The position numbers were made by a program, and so were the translations under genes. This document shows positions 6,461-13,027 of a stretch of DNA of 13,550 nucleotides, in pieces. Numbering within the stretch: position 1 is the stretch's first letter; the number at the start of each line of letters is the position of its first letter. Source of the stretch: Paracoccaceae bacterium (GTDB taxonomy: Bacteria > Pseudomonadota > Alphaproteobacteria > Rhodobacterales > Rhodobacteraceae); the NCBI GenBank assembly GCA_007128865.1, contig SKWP01000350.1, forward strand, positions 1-13,550, written 5' to 3'. The notes below the pieces were generated by a model, which did no database searches, was not told where the DNA came from, and saw only the letters and a list, made by a program, of their open reading frames with translations.

Positions 6461-7546
6461 TCAGCCCCGGTGCCGGCCGCCAAGCAGTGCTGCGGCAACC
6501 CATCCGACCCCATCGAAGTACCTGATCCTTGACAAGACGTTGTAAAGCTGGATCGCGAAACCGTTTACCAGGAACGCCCGCAGGACGTGAAACGCGAGAA
6601 TGAGGGCGACGTTCAGCTGCAGGAACTTTGCCGTCAGCGCCATCTCGGCCACGCCGCCGGCCGAAGTCGCAAGTGCTGCGGTTGCCAGGTCAAGGCCGCT
6701 GAGCAGCGAAACCAGCCAGCCGGCCCCGAACAGCACCACGCCGATGACCAGAATGCAGAGCGACATCAGCAGTGCCAGACGCGGTAACCGGCCAAGAATG
6801 TCGCGACGAAACCGCGCGCCGGTGGCGATCCCCAGCAGGAACTGGCCGGTATTGAACAGCCATGCAGGCAACTGACCGCTGACCAGATCGAACGAGGCGA
6901 TCAGGCCGGTCGCGATCAGCCCGCCCAGGAGCCAGGGGTTGGCCGCGCCAAGCTTGCGCATCGCCCACACCCCGCACAGGCCGACCGGAAACAACGCCAG
7001 CACATGCGGCAGCGGCAAGGCCCGGGCGGCATCGAGAAGCAGGAACTCCCCGGTGATGCCCAGCGCAAGAATCGCAGGTGGCAGCAACAGCACCACAAGC
7101 GCCAGCCGGATTGCCTGCCCGATCGCAATCGGCTCGGCGCGAGCGCCGGCCCTGGCACCGATATTGGCCATTTCGGAAAGCCCGCCCGGCATCATGGCCA
7201 GATAGGCCGTAAGCCTGTCGATGCGGCCGGCAACTGCCAGAAAGACACTGAAGAATGATGTCACCATGACCGCGGCAAACGCCGCCGCCAGCATCAGCGG
7301 AACCAGGGGAAGCGCGCCCAGCACCAGCGCCGCACTCATGTTCAGGCCCAGTCCTATCCCGATCACCAGTTGACCGAAGCGCCGGGTCGGTTCGGAGGTC
7401 GGCGTCTGCACGCCGGACATGGAAAGCGCCGCGGTGGCAACCAGTGGCCCCAGCACCCAGGCCAACGGCACGTTCCAGTTGTCAAAGGCGTAGCCGACCG
7501 CAAAGGCCGCCCCGAGACAGCCGAGGCCAATGACGAGCCGGATCAT
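6461..7546 (-). CDS. AbrB-family (PF05145-like) integral membrane protein
   Basis: A very hydrophobic 361-residue inner-membrane protein with about ten predicted membrane segments, roughly at 3-20, 26-43, 58-77, 80-106, 145-166, 180-196, 204-220, 226-242, 257-281 and 310-333. It contains an internal duplication typical of this family: MMPGGLSEM (118-126) matches SAGGVAEM (295-302), each followed by a helix with a conserved arginine (IRLALVVLLLPP; FHVLRAFLV). The name AbrB here refers to an E. coli membrane protein and not to the Bacillus DNA-binding regulator. Database entries calling it ammonia monooxygenase are unreliable. A transport role is plausible but unproven, and no substrate can be inferred. 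Start ATG 7546 has GGGAAA eight bases upstream, directly beside a 14-bp-stem hairpin that may affect expression. It converges with the GGT-like gene and diverges from the rhodanese gene. Confidence 0.87.
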   Translation of the reverse strand: MIRLVIGLGCLGAAFAVGYAFDNWNVPLAWVLGPLVATAALSMSGVQTPTSEPTRRFGQLVIGIGLGLNMSAALVLGALPLVPLMLAAAFAAVMVTSFFSVFLAVAGRIDRLTAYLAMMPGGLSEMANIGARAGARAEPIAIGQAIRLALVVLLLPPAILALGITGEFLLLDAARALPLPHVLALFPVGLCGVWAMRKLGAANPWLLGGLIATGLIASFDLVSGQLPAWLFNTGQFLLGIATGARFRRDILGRLPRLALLMSLCILVIGVVLFGAGWLVSLLSGLDLATAALATSAGGVAEMALTAKFLQLNVALILAFHVLRAFLVNGFAIQLYNVLSRIRYFDGVGWVAAALLGGRHRG

Positions 7547-7559
7547 TTCCGCATTTCCC

Positions 7560-7610
7560 GGCCTGCAAGGCGCTGAAGGTGAATGAATGGCAAAGCAGCG
7601 CCTTCAGGCC
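7560..7610 (-). promoter_or_regulatory. Long inverted repeat in the abrB-family gene leader
   Basis: On the + strand GGCCTG-c-AAGGCGCT (7560-7574) is complementary to AGCGCCTTCAGGCC (7597-7610): 14 base pairs with one bulged C and a 22-base loop. On the minus strand the stem ends one base before the GGGAAA Shine-Dalgarno-like segment, 13 bases before the start codon at 7546. CTGAAGG (7573-7579) and CCTTCAG (7601-7607) offer an alternative 7-bp pairing. It could be an RNA structure controlling translation, or a DNA dyad bound by a protein. No U-tract follows it. Confidence 0.5.
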
Positions 7611-7642
7611 GCCACCAGGACACGGCGGCAACCGCACTTTTG

Positions 7643-7665
7643 GTGAACATGCCCGCCTTGTTCAC
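7643..7665. promoter_or_regulatory. Dyad GTGAACA-N9-TGTTCAC, possible operator
   Basis: Two perfect 7-bp arms, GTGAACA (7643-7649) and TGTTCAC (7659-7665), have centres 16 bp apart, in the spacer between the divergent abrB-family and rhodanese genes. It lies 97 bp upstream of the abrB-family start. Arm length and spacing suit a dimeric regulator, but I cannot name the family. Confidence 0.35.
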
Positions 7666-7692
7666 GAATTTGCACGGGGACGCAATGGCGTT

Positions 7693-7722
7693 TTGCCCGG
7701 CCACCGGCCCCATGGCCGGCAA
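7693..7722. other. Hairpin-forming inverted repeat in the divergent spacer
   Basis: TTGCC-C-GGCCA (7693-7703) pairs with TGGCCGGCAA (7713-7722): ten base pairs with one bulged C and a 9-base loop. A TTTT run lies at its left edge on the + strand (7691-7694), which is the wrong side for a + strand terminator and reads as A on the minus strand. Function unknown. Confidence 0.3.
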
Positions 7723-7766
7723 GACCACGCGCGCATGGTACGGGCATGTACAGCGCCCGCGCGCCC

Positions 7767-7796
7767 TTGACCTTGCACGCGCGGCGGGGGCACAAC
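7767..7796 (+). promoter_or_regulatory. Candidate promoter for the rhodanese gene
   Basis: TTGACC (7767-7772, five of six to consensus) and a weak CACAAC (7791-7796, three of six) lie 18 bp apart, placing the transcription start about 25 bases before the ATG. The -35 sits inside an inverted repeat, CCGCGCG (7757-7763) and CGCGCGG (7778-7784), that could be a repressor or activator site. Confidence 0.35.
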
Positions 7797-7827
7797 ACCT
7801 CGGCAATCAGCACTGAACGGAGACGCC

Positions 7828-8253
7828 ATGTCCATCCGCAATACCCTTGACTGGATCGAAGGCCTGCGCCCGCGGGTGCCGACGCTTACCTGTGAAGACC
7901 TTGACAGCCTGCGCGGCAACGCGCCCGACCTGGTGATCGTGGACATCCGCGAGCTTCAGGAACGCATCGACCGCGGCGCCATACCCGGCGCCCGTCACGT
8001 GCCGCGCGGAATGCTGGAATTCTGGGCCGATCCGGGCTCAAGGTATCATCGCCCGTTCTTTGCCGAAGACGCCCGGTATGTGCTGTACTGCGCTGGCGGT
8101 GCGCGCTCGGTCCTGGGGGCGGTTGCGATGATGGAAATGGGGTACCGAAACGTCTCGCATCTCGGGCCGGGCTTTGACGGCTGGGCAGCCGAAGGCATGG
8201 AGATCGACGATATCGCATCCAGGTCGCGCTGGGTCCGCCGCGAAAAGGGCTGA
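7828..8253 (+). CDS. Single-domain rhodanese-like sulfurtransferase
   Basis: A 141-residue cytoplasmic protein with one rhodanese domain. Signature pieces are LVIVDIRELQERIDRGAIPG (35-54) with the CH2A-like ARHVPRGMLEF (55-65), the active loop CAGGARS (88-94) with catalytic C88 and R93, and the C-terminal HLGPGFDGWAAEGM (111-124). A six-residue loop after Cys is typical of sulfurtransferases, in contrast to the seven-residue loop of Cdc25 phosphatases, so persulfide carriage (thiosulfate or a protein donor) is the likely chemistry. The true sulfur partner is unknown. ATG 7828 has GGAG at 7819-7822. It is divergent from the abrB-family gene and convergent with the 2-hydroxyacid dehydrogenase, so it appears to be monocistronic. 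Confidence 0.92.
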   Translation: MSIRNTLDWIEGLRPRVPTLTCEDLDSLRGNAPDLVIVDIRELQERIDRGAIPGARHVPRGMLEFWADPGSRYHRPFFAEDARYVLYCAGGARSVLGAVAMMEMGYRNVSHLGPGFDGWAAEGMEIDDIASRSRWVRREKG

Positions 8254-8264
8254 CAGGGTCGGGA

Positions 8265-8278
8265 TGCCGGGGCCGGCA
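8265..8278. other. Small GC hairpin between convergent genes
   Basis: TGCCG and CGGCA surround a 4-base loop (8265-8278) in the 77-bp gap between the convergent rhodanese and dehydrogenase genes. It may help end transcription, but has no U-tract and is short for this GC content. Confidence 0.2.
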
Positions 8279-8330
8279 CGGGGGGCATTGGCCGACCGAA
8301 GCGATCAGCCCACCCCGCACAGCGCGTTCA

Positions 8331-9290
8331 TCACCGCGTCACCCGATTGCGCAACGCGTCCCCGTTCAGGAAGCGTTGCAGGTTGTCGGCAATCAGCGCC
8401 TCGATCCGGGCGGCGACGCCGTCGCCGTTTCCGGCCAGATGCGGCGAAACGATCAGCCCCGGTTCGGTCCACAGCGGATCATCGGGCGCCAGCGGTTCAT
8501 GCTCGAAGACATCGAGCGCGGCGCCGGCCAGATGCCCGCTGCGCAAACGCTCCACAAGCGCTGCGGTATCGAGGCTGCTGCCCCGCCCGACATTGACCAC
8601 AACCGCCCCCGGCGCCAGCAGATCAAGCGCCGGACCATCCACAAGCGGCCGCGATGCGGCCTCGCCCGGAAGGCACAGCATCAGGATATCCGCACCGACC
8701 AGAGCATCGGACAGGGCTGAGACCGGCAACAGCCTTTCCGCCTCACCCGCGCCCTGCCCCGTGCGGTTGACCGCCGTGACCGTGGCGCCGAATGCCTGCA
8801 ATCGCCGGACAATGCCGCGGCCGATATGGCCATAGCCAAGCATCGCGGCGCGGCAGCCCTCTATCTCGCGCAGCCCGGCACGCTGGCTGGCCTGCGCCCA
8901 CTGCCGCCGTGCCTGACCAAGAGCAATCGAAGGCACACCGCGAAACAGCGCCAGCAGCAGTGCCATGGCATGATCGGCCACCGGCGCGGCGTGGGCGCCA
9001 ATGGCGCTGGTCAAGGTCAGCTGTGCCGGCAGGCCGTGTTTCAGCACCGAATCCACACCCGACGACAGCGTCTGCATCCAGCGCAGTCGCGGAGCCTCGT
9101 TTCGCAGCAGATCGGCCACGGCCGGTGAATAAAGCGGCGTTGCGACGATCAGCGCATCCATCCGGCCAAGCGCCGGCCGCAACGCATCAATGCTGTCGGC
9201 GACAAGGAATTCCACCTCGGGATGCGCGGCCCGAAGCCCGTCGGCAATCCCGTAACGCCCGGTTCGAACCAGAAAGCCTATGGTTGTCAT
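8331..9290 (-). CDS. D-isomer-specific 2-hydroxyacid dehydrogenase
   Basis: A 319-residue NAD(P)-dependent reductase of 2-oxoacids. The catalytic-domain segment MQTLSSGVDSVL (72-83) contacts substrate in this family. The Rossmann motif is MLGYGHIGRGIVRRL (150-164; G152, G154, G157). The catalytic triad is R236 in NVGRGSSLD, E265 in DVFEHEPL and H284 in SPHLAGN. After the second Rossmann strand comes VTAVNRTG (171-178) with R176 and no acidic residue at the strand end, which suggests NADPH rather than NADH preference (inference). It could be a glyoxylate/hydroxypyruvate reductase-like enzyme; substrate cannot be fixed. ATG 9290 is chosen over ATG 9341 because GGAGGAGG ends six bases before it. 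It lies 84 bp downstream of dnaE on the same strand, so it may be co-transcribed or have its own promoter. Confidence 0.92.
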   Translation of the reverse strand: MTTIGFLVRTGRYGIADGLRAAHPEVEFLVADSIDALRPALGRMDALIVATPLYSPAVADLLRNEAPRLRWMQTLSSGVDSVLKHGLPAQLTLTSAIGAHAAPVADHAMALLLALFRGVPSIALGQARRQWAQASQRAGLREIEGCRAAMLGYGHIGRGIVRRLQAFGATVTAVNRTGQGAGEAERLLPVSALSDALVGADILMLCLPGEAASRPLVDGPALDLLAPGAVVVNVGRGSSLDTAALVERLRSGHLAGAALDVFEHEPLAPDDPLWTEPGLIVSPHLAGNGDGVAARIEALIADNLQRFLNGDALRNRVTR

Positions 9291-9374
9291 GCGCGCCTCC
9301 TCCAACAATTCTCCCGGCGCTGGTGCGCGGGTATCCGGCATTGCCTCGATACAGGTGCCGATCGCGGAAACGCG

Positions 9375-12300
9375 CTAGAAATCCTCAACCGCCAGAACAC
9401 CTTCGAGAGTCCGGATGGCACCGCGGATACGCGGCGAAACCGGCAGCCTGTCGCCGATCTCGATATCGTATTCCTGCACGCGATCCTGATCCGCGATGCA
9501 GAACCGAACCGGCCCGCGGGCCGGATCGGCCCCTGCGGCCGGGCCGGTCAGCAGCGCGGCGACCGATGCCAGCGCCGCCGGGCTTTCGAGATGAATCCGC
9601 AGCCCCGGCGCCCCTGCCCCGGCGACGACGGCATCGACCGGCTGCACGCTGCGCGCCAGCAGTTTCAGCGTTTCGGCCTCCGTCGTCGCCTCGACGGTCA
9701 GAACCACATTGCTGCCCGGCTCCAGCATCGCGCGACAGGCCTCCAGCGTCTCCGAGAATACCGTGACCTCGTAAAGCCCGGTGGGGTCGGAAAGCTGCAC
9801 GAAGGCAAAGCGGTTTCCGCGCGCCGATTTGCGTTCCTGCCGGCCGGCAACAGAGCCGGCGATGCGCGCCACCAGCGGCGCCGAACGCGCCTTTGCCGTG
9901 ACCTCGGCAAGGCTCAGAACCTGCGACCGGCGCAGCGCCCCGGCATAATCGTCCAGCGGATGGCCCGACAGATAGAAGCCCACGGCCTGATGCTCGGCCG
10001 CCAGCCGCTCGGCCGGTTCCCAGTCTTCGACGGCGGGGATGCGCGGCTCGGGCAGGTCGGCGCCGGCCTCGCCGAACAGCGACACCTGCGCCGAGGCCCG
10101 CGCATCCTGAACCGCGGCCGAATAGGCAACCAGCGCATCAAGGCTTTCGAACACCCGGCGGCGGTTGCGGTCGAGCGCATCAAAGGCCCCGGCCCGCGCC
10201 ATCATCTCGAGCGCCCGCTTGCCGACCCGGCGCAGATCCACCCGCCGCGCGAAGTCGAAAAGCGTGGCAAAGGGCGCCTGCCCGCGCGCCGTCACGATCA
10301 GCCGCATCGCCTCGACCCCGACGCCCTTGAGCGCCCCGAGCGCATAAAGGATCGCGCCGTCGGCGACATCGAAGGTGGCATCGGAACGGTTGACGCAGGG
10401 CGGCACGATCGGAATATCCAGCCGGTCGACCTCGCGCCGGTAGACATTGAGCTTGTCGGTCAGGTGGATGTCGCAGTTCATCACCGCGGCCATGAATTCG
10501 ACCGGGTGATTGGCCTTGAGCCAGGCGGTCTGGTAGCTGACCACCGCATAGGCCGCCGCATGCGACTTGTTGAAGCCGTAATTGGCGAATTTCTCCAGCA
10601 GGTCGAAGACCTCGGCGGCCTTCTTTTCGTCCACCCCGTTGGCCACCGCACCGGCCACGAATTTCGGACGCTCGCGCGCCATCTCGGCGGCGATCTTCTT
10701 GCCCATCGCCCGGCGCAACAGGTCGGCGCCGCCCAGCGAATAGCCCGCCATCTCCTGGGCGATCTGCATCACCTGTTCCTGATAGACGATGATGCCCTGT
10801 GTTTCCTCGAGGATATGGTCGATCAGCGGGTGGATCGAGACGCGCTCGCGCTGGCCGTTCTTGACCTCGCAGTACTGGGGGATGTTCTCCATCGGGCCGG
10901 GGCGGTAGAGGGCGACCAGCGCCACGATATCCTCGATGCAGGTCGGCCGCATGCGCCGCAGCGCGTCCATCATGCCCGAGCTTTCGACCTGGAACACCGC
11001 AACCGTCCGGGCACTGGCGTAAAGCTGATAGGTCTTTTCGTCGTCCAGCGGGATCGCGGCGATATCCAGCACCACGCCGCGCCGCGCCAGCATGTCGACG
11101 GCATTCTGGATCACCGTCAGCGTCTTGAGCCCCAGAAAGTCGAACTTGACCAGCCCCGCGGCCTCGACCCATTTCATGTTGAACTGCGTCGCCGGCATGT
11201 CCGAGCGCGGGTCGCGGTAAAGCGGCACCAGCTCGTCCAGCGGCCGGTCGCCGATCACCACACCGGCCGCATGGGTCGAGGCATTGCGCAACAACCCCTC
11301 GATCTTTGCCGCGTAATCCAGCAGCCGGGCCACCACCTCTTCGCGCGCCGCCTCGCGCAGGCGCGGCTCGTCGGCCAGCGCCTTGCTGACCGAGACCGGC
11401 TTGACCCCCTCCAGCGGGATCATCTTGGAAAGCCGGTCGACCTGGCCATAGGGCAACTGCAGCACCCGGCCCACATCGCGCACCGCCGCCTTGGACAAGA
11501 GCGCGCCGAAGGTGATGATCTGGCCCACCCGGTCGCGGCCGTATTTTTCCTGCACATGGCGGATCACCTCCTCGCGGCGGTCCATGCAGAAATCGATGTC
11601 GAAATCGGGCATGCTGACCCGCTCGGGGTTCAGGAAGCGTTCGAACAGCAGGCCATAGCGCAGCGGGTCCAGATCGGTGATGGTCAGCGCCCAGGCCACC
11701 AGGCTGCCCGCCCCCGAACCCCGCCCGGGGCCGACGGGGATGCCCCGCGCCTTGGCCCATTTGATGAAGTCGGCAACGATCAGGAAATAGCCCGGAAAGC
11801 CCATTCCCTCGATCACGCCGATCTCGTAGTCGAGCCGGTCGCGATAGGCCTGCTCGGACGCGGCATGCGGAACACTGGCCAGACGCGCCGCCAGCCCCTC
11901 GCGCGCCTGCCGGCGCAGCTCCTCGACCTCGTCCTCTGCAAAGCGCGGCAGGATCGGCGAATGCTTGCGGGCCATGAACGCGCAGCGGCGCGCAATCTCG
12001 ACGGTGTTCTCCAGCGCCTCGGGCAGATCGGCAAACAGCGCTGCCATTTCCTCGGGCGTCTTGAGGTAATGCTGCGCGGTCAGGCGCCGGCGCGGCGCCG
12101 ACTGGTCGACATAGGCGCCCTCGGAAATGCACAACAGCGCATCATGGGCCTCGTACATGTCGGGCCGGGTGAAATGCACGTCGTTTGTCGCCACCAGCGG
12201 CAGGCCAAGACGGTAGGCCATCTCGACAAGCGGGCGCTCGGTCGCGCTCTCGGCCTCGGTATACCGCCCCCCCTCGCCGGGATGGCGCTGCAACTCCACA

Positions 12301-12815
12301 TAGAACCGGTCGGGAAAGGCCAAGGCAAGACGCCCCAGCAATGCCTCCGCCCGCGCCGCCTGACCGGCCCGGATCAGCTGGCCGGCCGGCCCTTCCGCCG
12401 CGCCGGAAAGACAGATCAGCCCCGCCGCATGCGCCTCCAGCTCGTCCAGCGTCACCTGCGGCCGGTCACGATCCGCACCCAGATACAGGCAGGAATTCAG
12501 CTTCAGCAGATTGCCCCAGCCAGCGGCATCCTGAACCAGCAGCACCAGCGGCGCCGGCGGGCGCGGCCGCTCGCCCGGCACCACCGCCTCGAAGGCGACG
12601 TCGATCTGGCAGCCAAGGATGGGCTGGATACCCCTGCCCGCCGCCTCCACCGAAAACTCCAGCGCGCAGAACAGGTTGTTGGTATCGGTCACGGCCACCG
12701 CCGGCATGCCCATCTGCGCGGCAAGCCCCGGCAGCGCCCTGACCGGAACCGCGCCTTCCAGCAGCGAATATTCCGTGTGCAGCCGCAGATGGATGAATCG
12801 GGGGGCGTTCGGCAT
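9375..12815 (-). CDS. dnaE: DNA polymerase III alpha subunit (DnaE1)
   Basis: The replicative polymerase catalytic subunit, 1146 residues, the usual proteobacterial DnaE1 length. An N-terminal PHP domain starts at FIHLRLHTEYSLLEGA (7-22). Metal ligands of active PHP domains are lost (TDTNN at 43-47, GCQ at 68-70), as expected for a polymerase relying on a separate epsilon proofreader. The palm holds GPGRGSGAGSLVAW (362-375), the catalytic aspartates D404 and D406 in PDFDIDF, and D559 in KFDFLGLKT. Fingers segments include YQEQVMQIAQ (678-687) and FNKSHAAAYA (748-757). A clamp-binding motif QVSLF is at 910-914, followed by an OB fold (about 982-1060). The QVSLF motif and lack of an imuA/imuB neighbour favour DnaE1 over mutagenic DnaE2. 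ATG 12815 fits homologues; no Shine-Dalgarno precedes it. It diverges from xdhA. Confidence 0.97.
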   Translation of the reverse strand: MPNAPRFIHLRLHTEYSLLEGAVPVRALPGLAAQMGMPAVAVTDTNNLFCALEFSVEAAGRGIQPILGCQIDVAFEAVVPGERPRPPAPLVLLVQDAAGWGNLLKLNSCLYLGADRDRPQVTLDELEAHAAGLICLSGAAEGPAGQLIRAGQAARAEALLGRLALAFPDRFYVELQRHPGEGGRYTEAESATERPLVEMAYRLGLPLVATNDVHFTRPDMYEAHDALLCISEGAYVDQSAPRRRLTAQHYLKTPEEMAALFADLPEALENTVEIARRCAFMARKHSPILPRFAEDEVEELRRQAREGLAARLASVPHAASEQAYRDRLDYEIGVIEGMGFPGYFLIVADFIKWAKARGIPVGPGRGSGAGSLVAWALTITDLDPLRYGLLFERFLNPERVSMPDFDIDFCMDRREEVIRHVQEKYGRDRVGQIITFGALLSKAAVRDVGRVLQLPYGQVDRLSKMIPLEGVKPVSVSKALADEPRLREAAREEVVARLLDYAAKIEGLLRNASTHAAGVVIGDRPLDELVPLYRDPRSDMPATQFNMKWVEAAGLVKFDFLGLKTLTVIQNAVDMLARRGVVLDIAAIPLDDEKTYQLYASARTVAVFQVESSGMMDALRRMRPTCIEDIVALVALYRPGPMENIPQYCEVKNGQRERVSIHPLIDHILEETQGIIVYQEQVMQIAQEMAGYSLGGADLLRRAMGKKIAAEMARERPKFVAGAVANGVDEKKAAEVFDLLEKFANYGFNKSHAAAYAVVSYQTAWLKANHPVEFMAAVMNCDIHLTDKLNVYRREVDRLDIPIVPPCVNRSDATFDVADGAILYALGALKGVGVEAMRLIVTARGQAPFATLFDFARRVDLRRVGKRALEMMARAGAFDALDRNRRRVFESLDALVAYSAAVQDARASAQVSLFGEAGADLPEPRIPAVEDWEPAERLAAEHQAVGFYLSGHPLDDYAGALRRSQVLSLAEVTAKARSAPLVARIAGSVAGRQERKSARGNRFAFVQLSDPTGLYEVTVFSETLEACRAMLEPGSNVVLTVEATTEAETLKLLARSVQPVDAVVAGAGAPGLRIHLESPAALASVAALLTGPAAGADPARGPVRFCIADQDRVQEYDIEIGDRLPVSPRIRGAIRTLEGVLAVEDF

Positions 12816-12821
12816 GGCCGC

Positions 12822-12827
12822 AGCATA
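12822..12827 (-). promoter_or_regulatory. -10-like hexamer at leaderless spacing before dnaE
   Basis: On the minus strand TATGCT (four of six to TATAAT) ends six bases before the dnaE ATG, which would put the transcription start at or next to the A of the start codon. The -35 region 17 bp upstream (TTTCGC) is poor. It is suggested mainly because no Shine-Dalgarno is seen. Confidence 0.25.
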
Positions 12828-12864
12828 GGTCGATGCCGTCGCTGGCGAAAGCGGCGAATTGCTC

Positions 12865-12992
12865 CTGCCGCCCGGCAGCGCGGCAGCCCACGGCAGCCAT
12901 CGTGGCTCGAGACAGAAAACCCTTGCAGACGACGGCAAACGCGCTTCTTCTGGCCTGACGGGGATCGGGATGCCGCCTGCCGCGAACGGCAG
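12865..12992. repeat. Cluster of CGGCAG/CTGCCG hexamers between dnaE and xdhA
   Basis: CTGCCG occurs at 12865-12870 and 12977-12982, and its complement CGGCAG at 12873-12878, 12881-12886, 12891-12896 and 12987-12992. Six copies in 128 bp form two inverted pairs and a run of three direct copies with starts 8 and 10 bp apart. It could be binding sites for a regulator of xdhA or dnaE, or a compositional effect of GC-rich DNA. Confidence 0.35.
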
Positions 12993-12994
12993 GC
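12975..12994 (+). promoter_or_regulatory. 8-bp-stem hairpin in the xdhA upstream region
   Basis: GCCTGCCG (12975-12982) and CGGCAGGC (12987-12994) are perfect complements around a CGAA loop, 33 bases before the xdhA start. It contains two of the CGGCAG/CTGCCG copies. No U-tract follows, so it is either a leader structure or a protein-binding dyad. Confidence 0.4.
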
Positions 12995-13000
12995 AAGCCC

Positions 13001-13010
13001 GGTCCGGACC
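13001..13010. promoter_or_regulatory. 10-bp palindrome just upstream of xdhA
   Basis: GGTCCGGACC is a perfect palindrome 17 bp before the xdhA ATG, six bases after the hairpin at 12975-12994. It occupies the place where a ribosome binding site or operator could be; no good Shine-Dalgarno is seen between it and the ATG. Confidence 0.25.
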
Positions 13011-13027
13011 CGAACGACGGCACCGGC

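Noticed and set aside
7543..7806. Small minus-strand frame (87 codons) overlapping the start of the abrB-family gene
   Set aside because: It overlaps the long hairpin and the abrB-family start in another frame and has no motif; best explained as noncoding leader.
7583..7816. Small + strand frame (77 codons) before the rhodanese gene
   Set aside because: No Shine-Dalgarno at suitable spacing, it runs through several dyads and the candidate promoter, and its translation shows no recognisable feature.
11628..11642. A second exact GTTC-N7-GTTC match
   Set aside because: It lies deep in dnaE over codons for the conserved FERFLNPE segment, so coding constraint explains it. It is a warning about chance matches to this pattern.
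10180..12132. A 650-codon minus-strand frame inside dnaE
   Set aside because: It is a shifted frame of dnaE with a low-complexity Gly/Arg/Ala translation and no domain signature.
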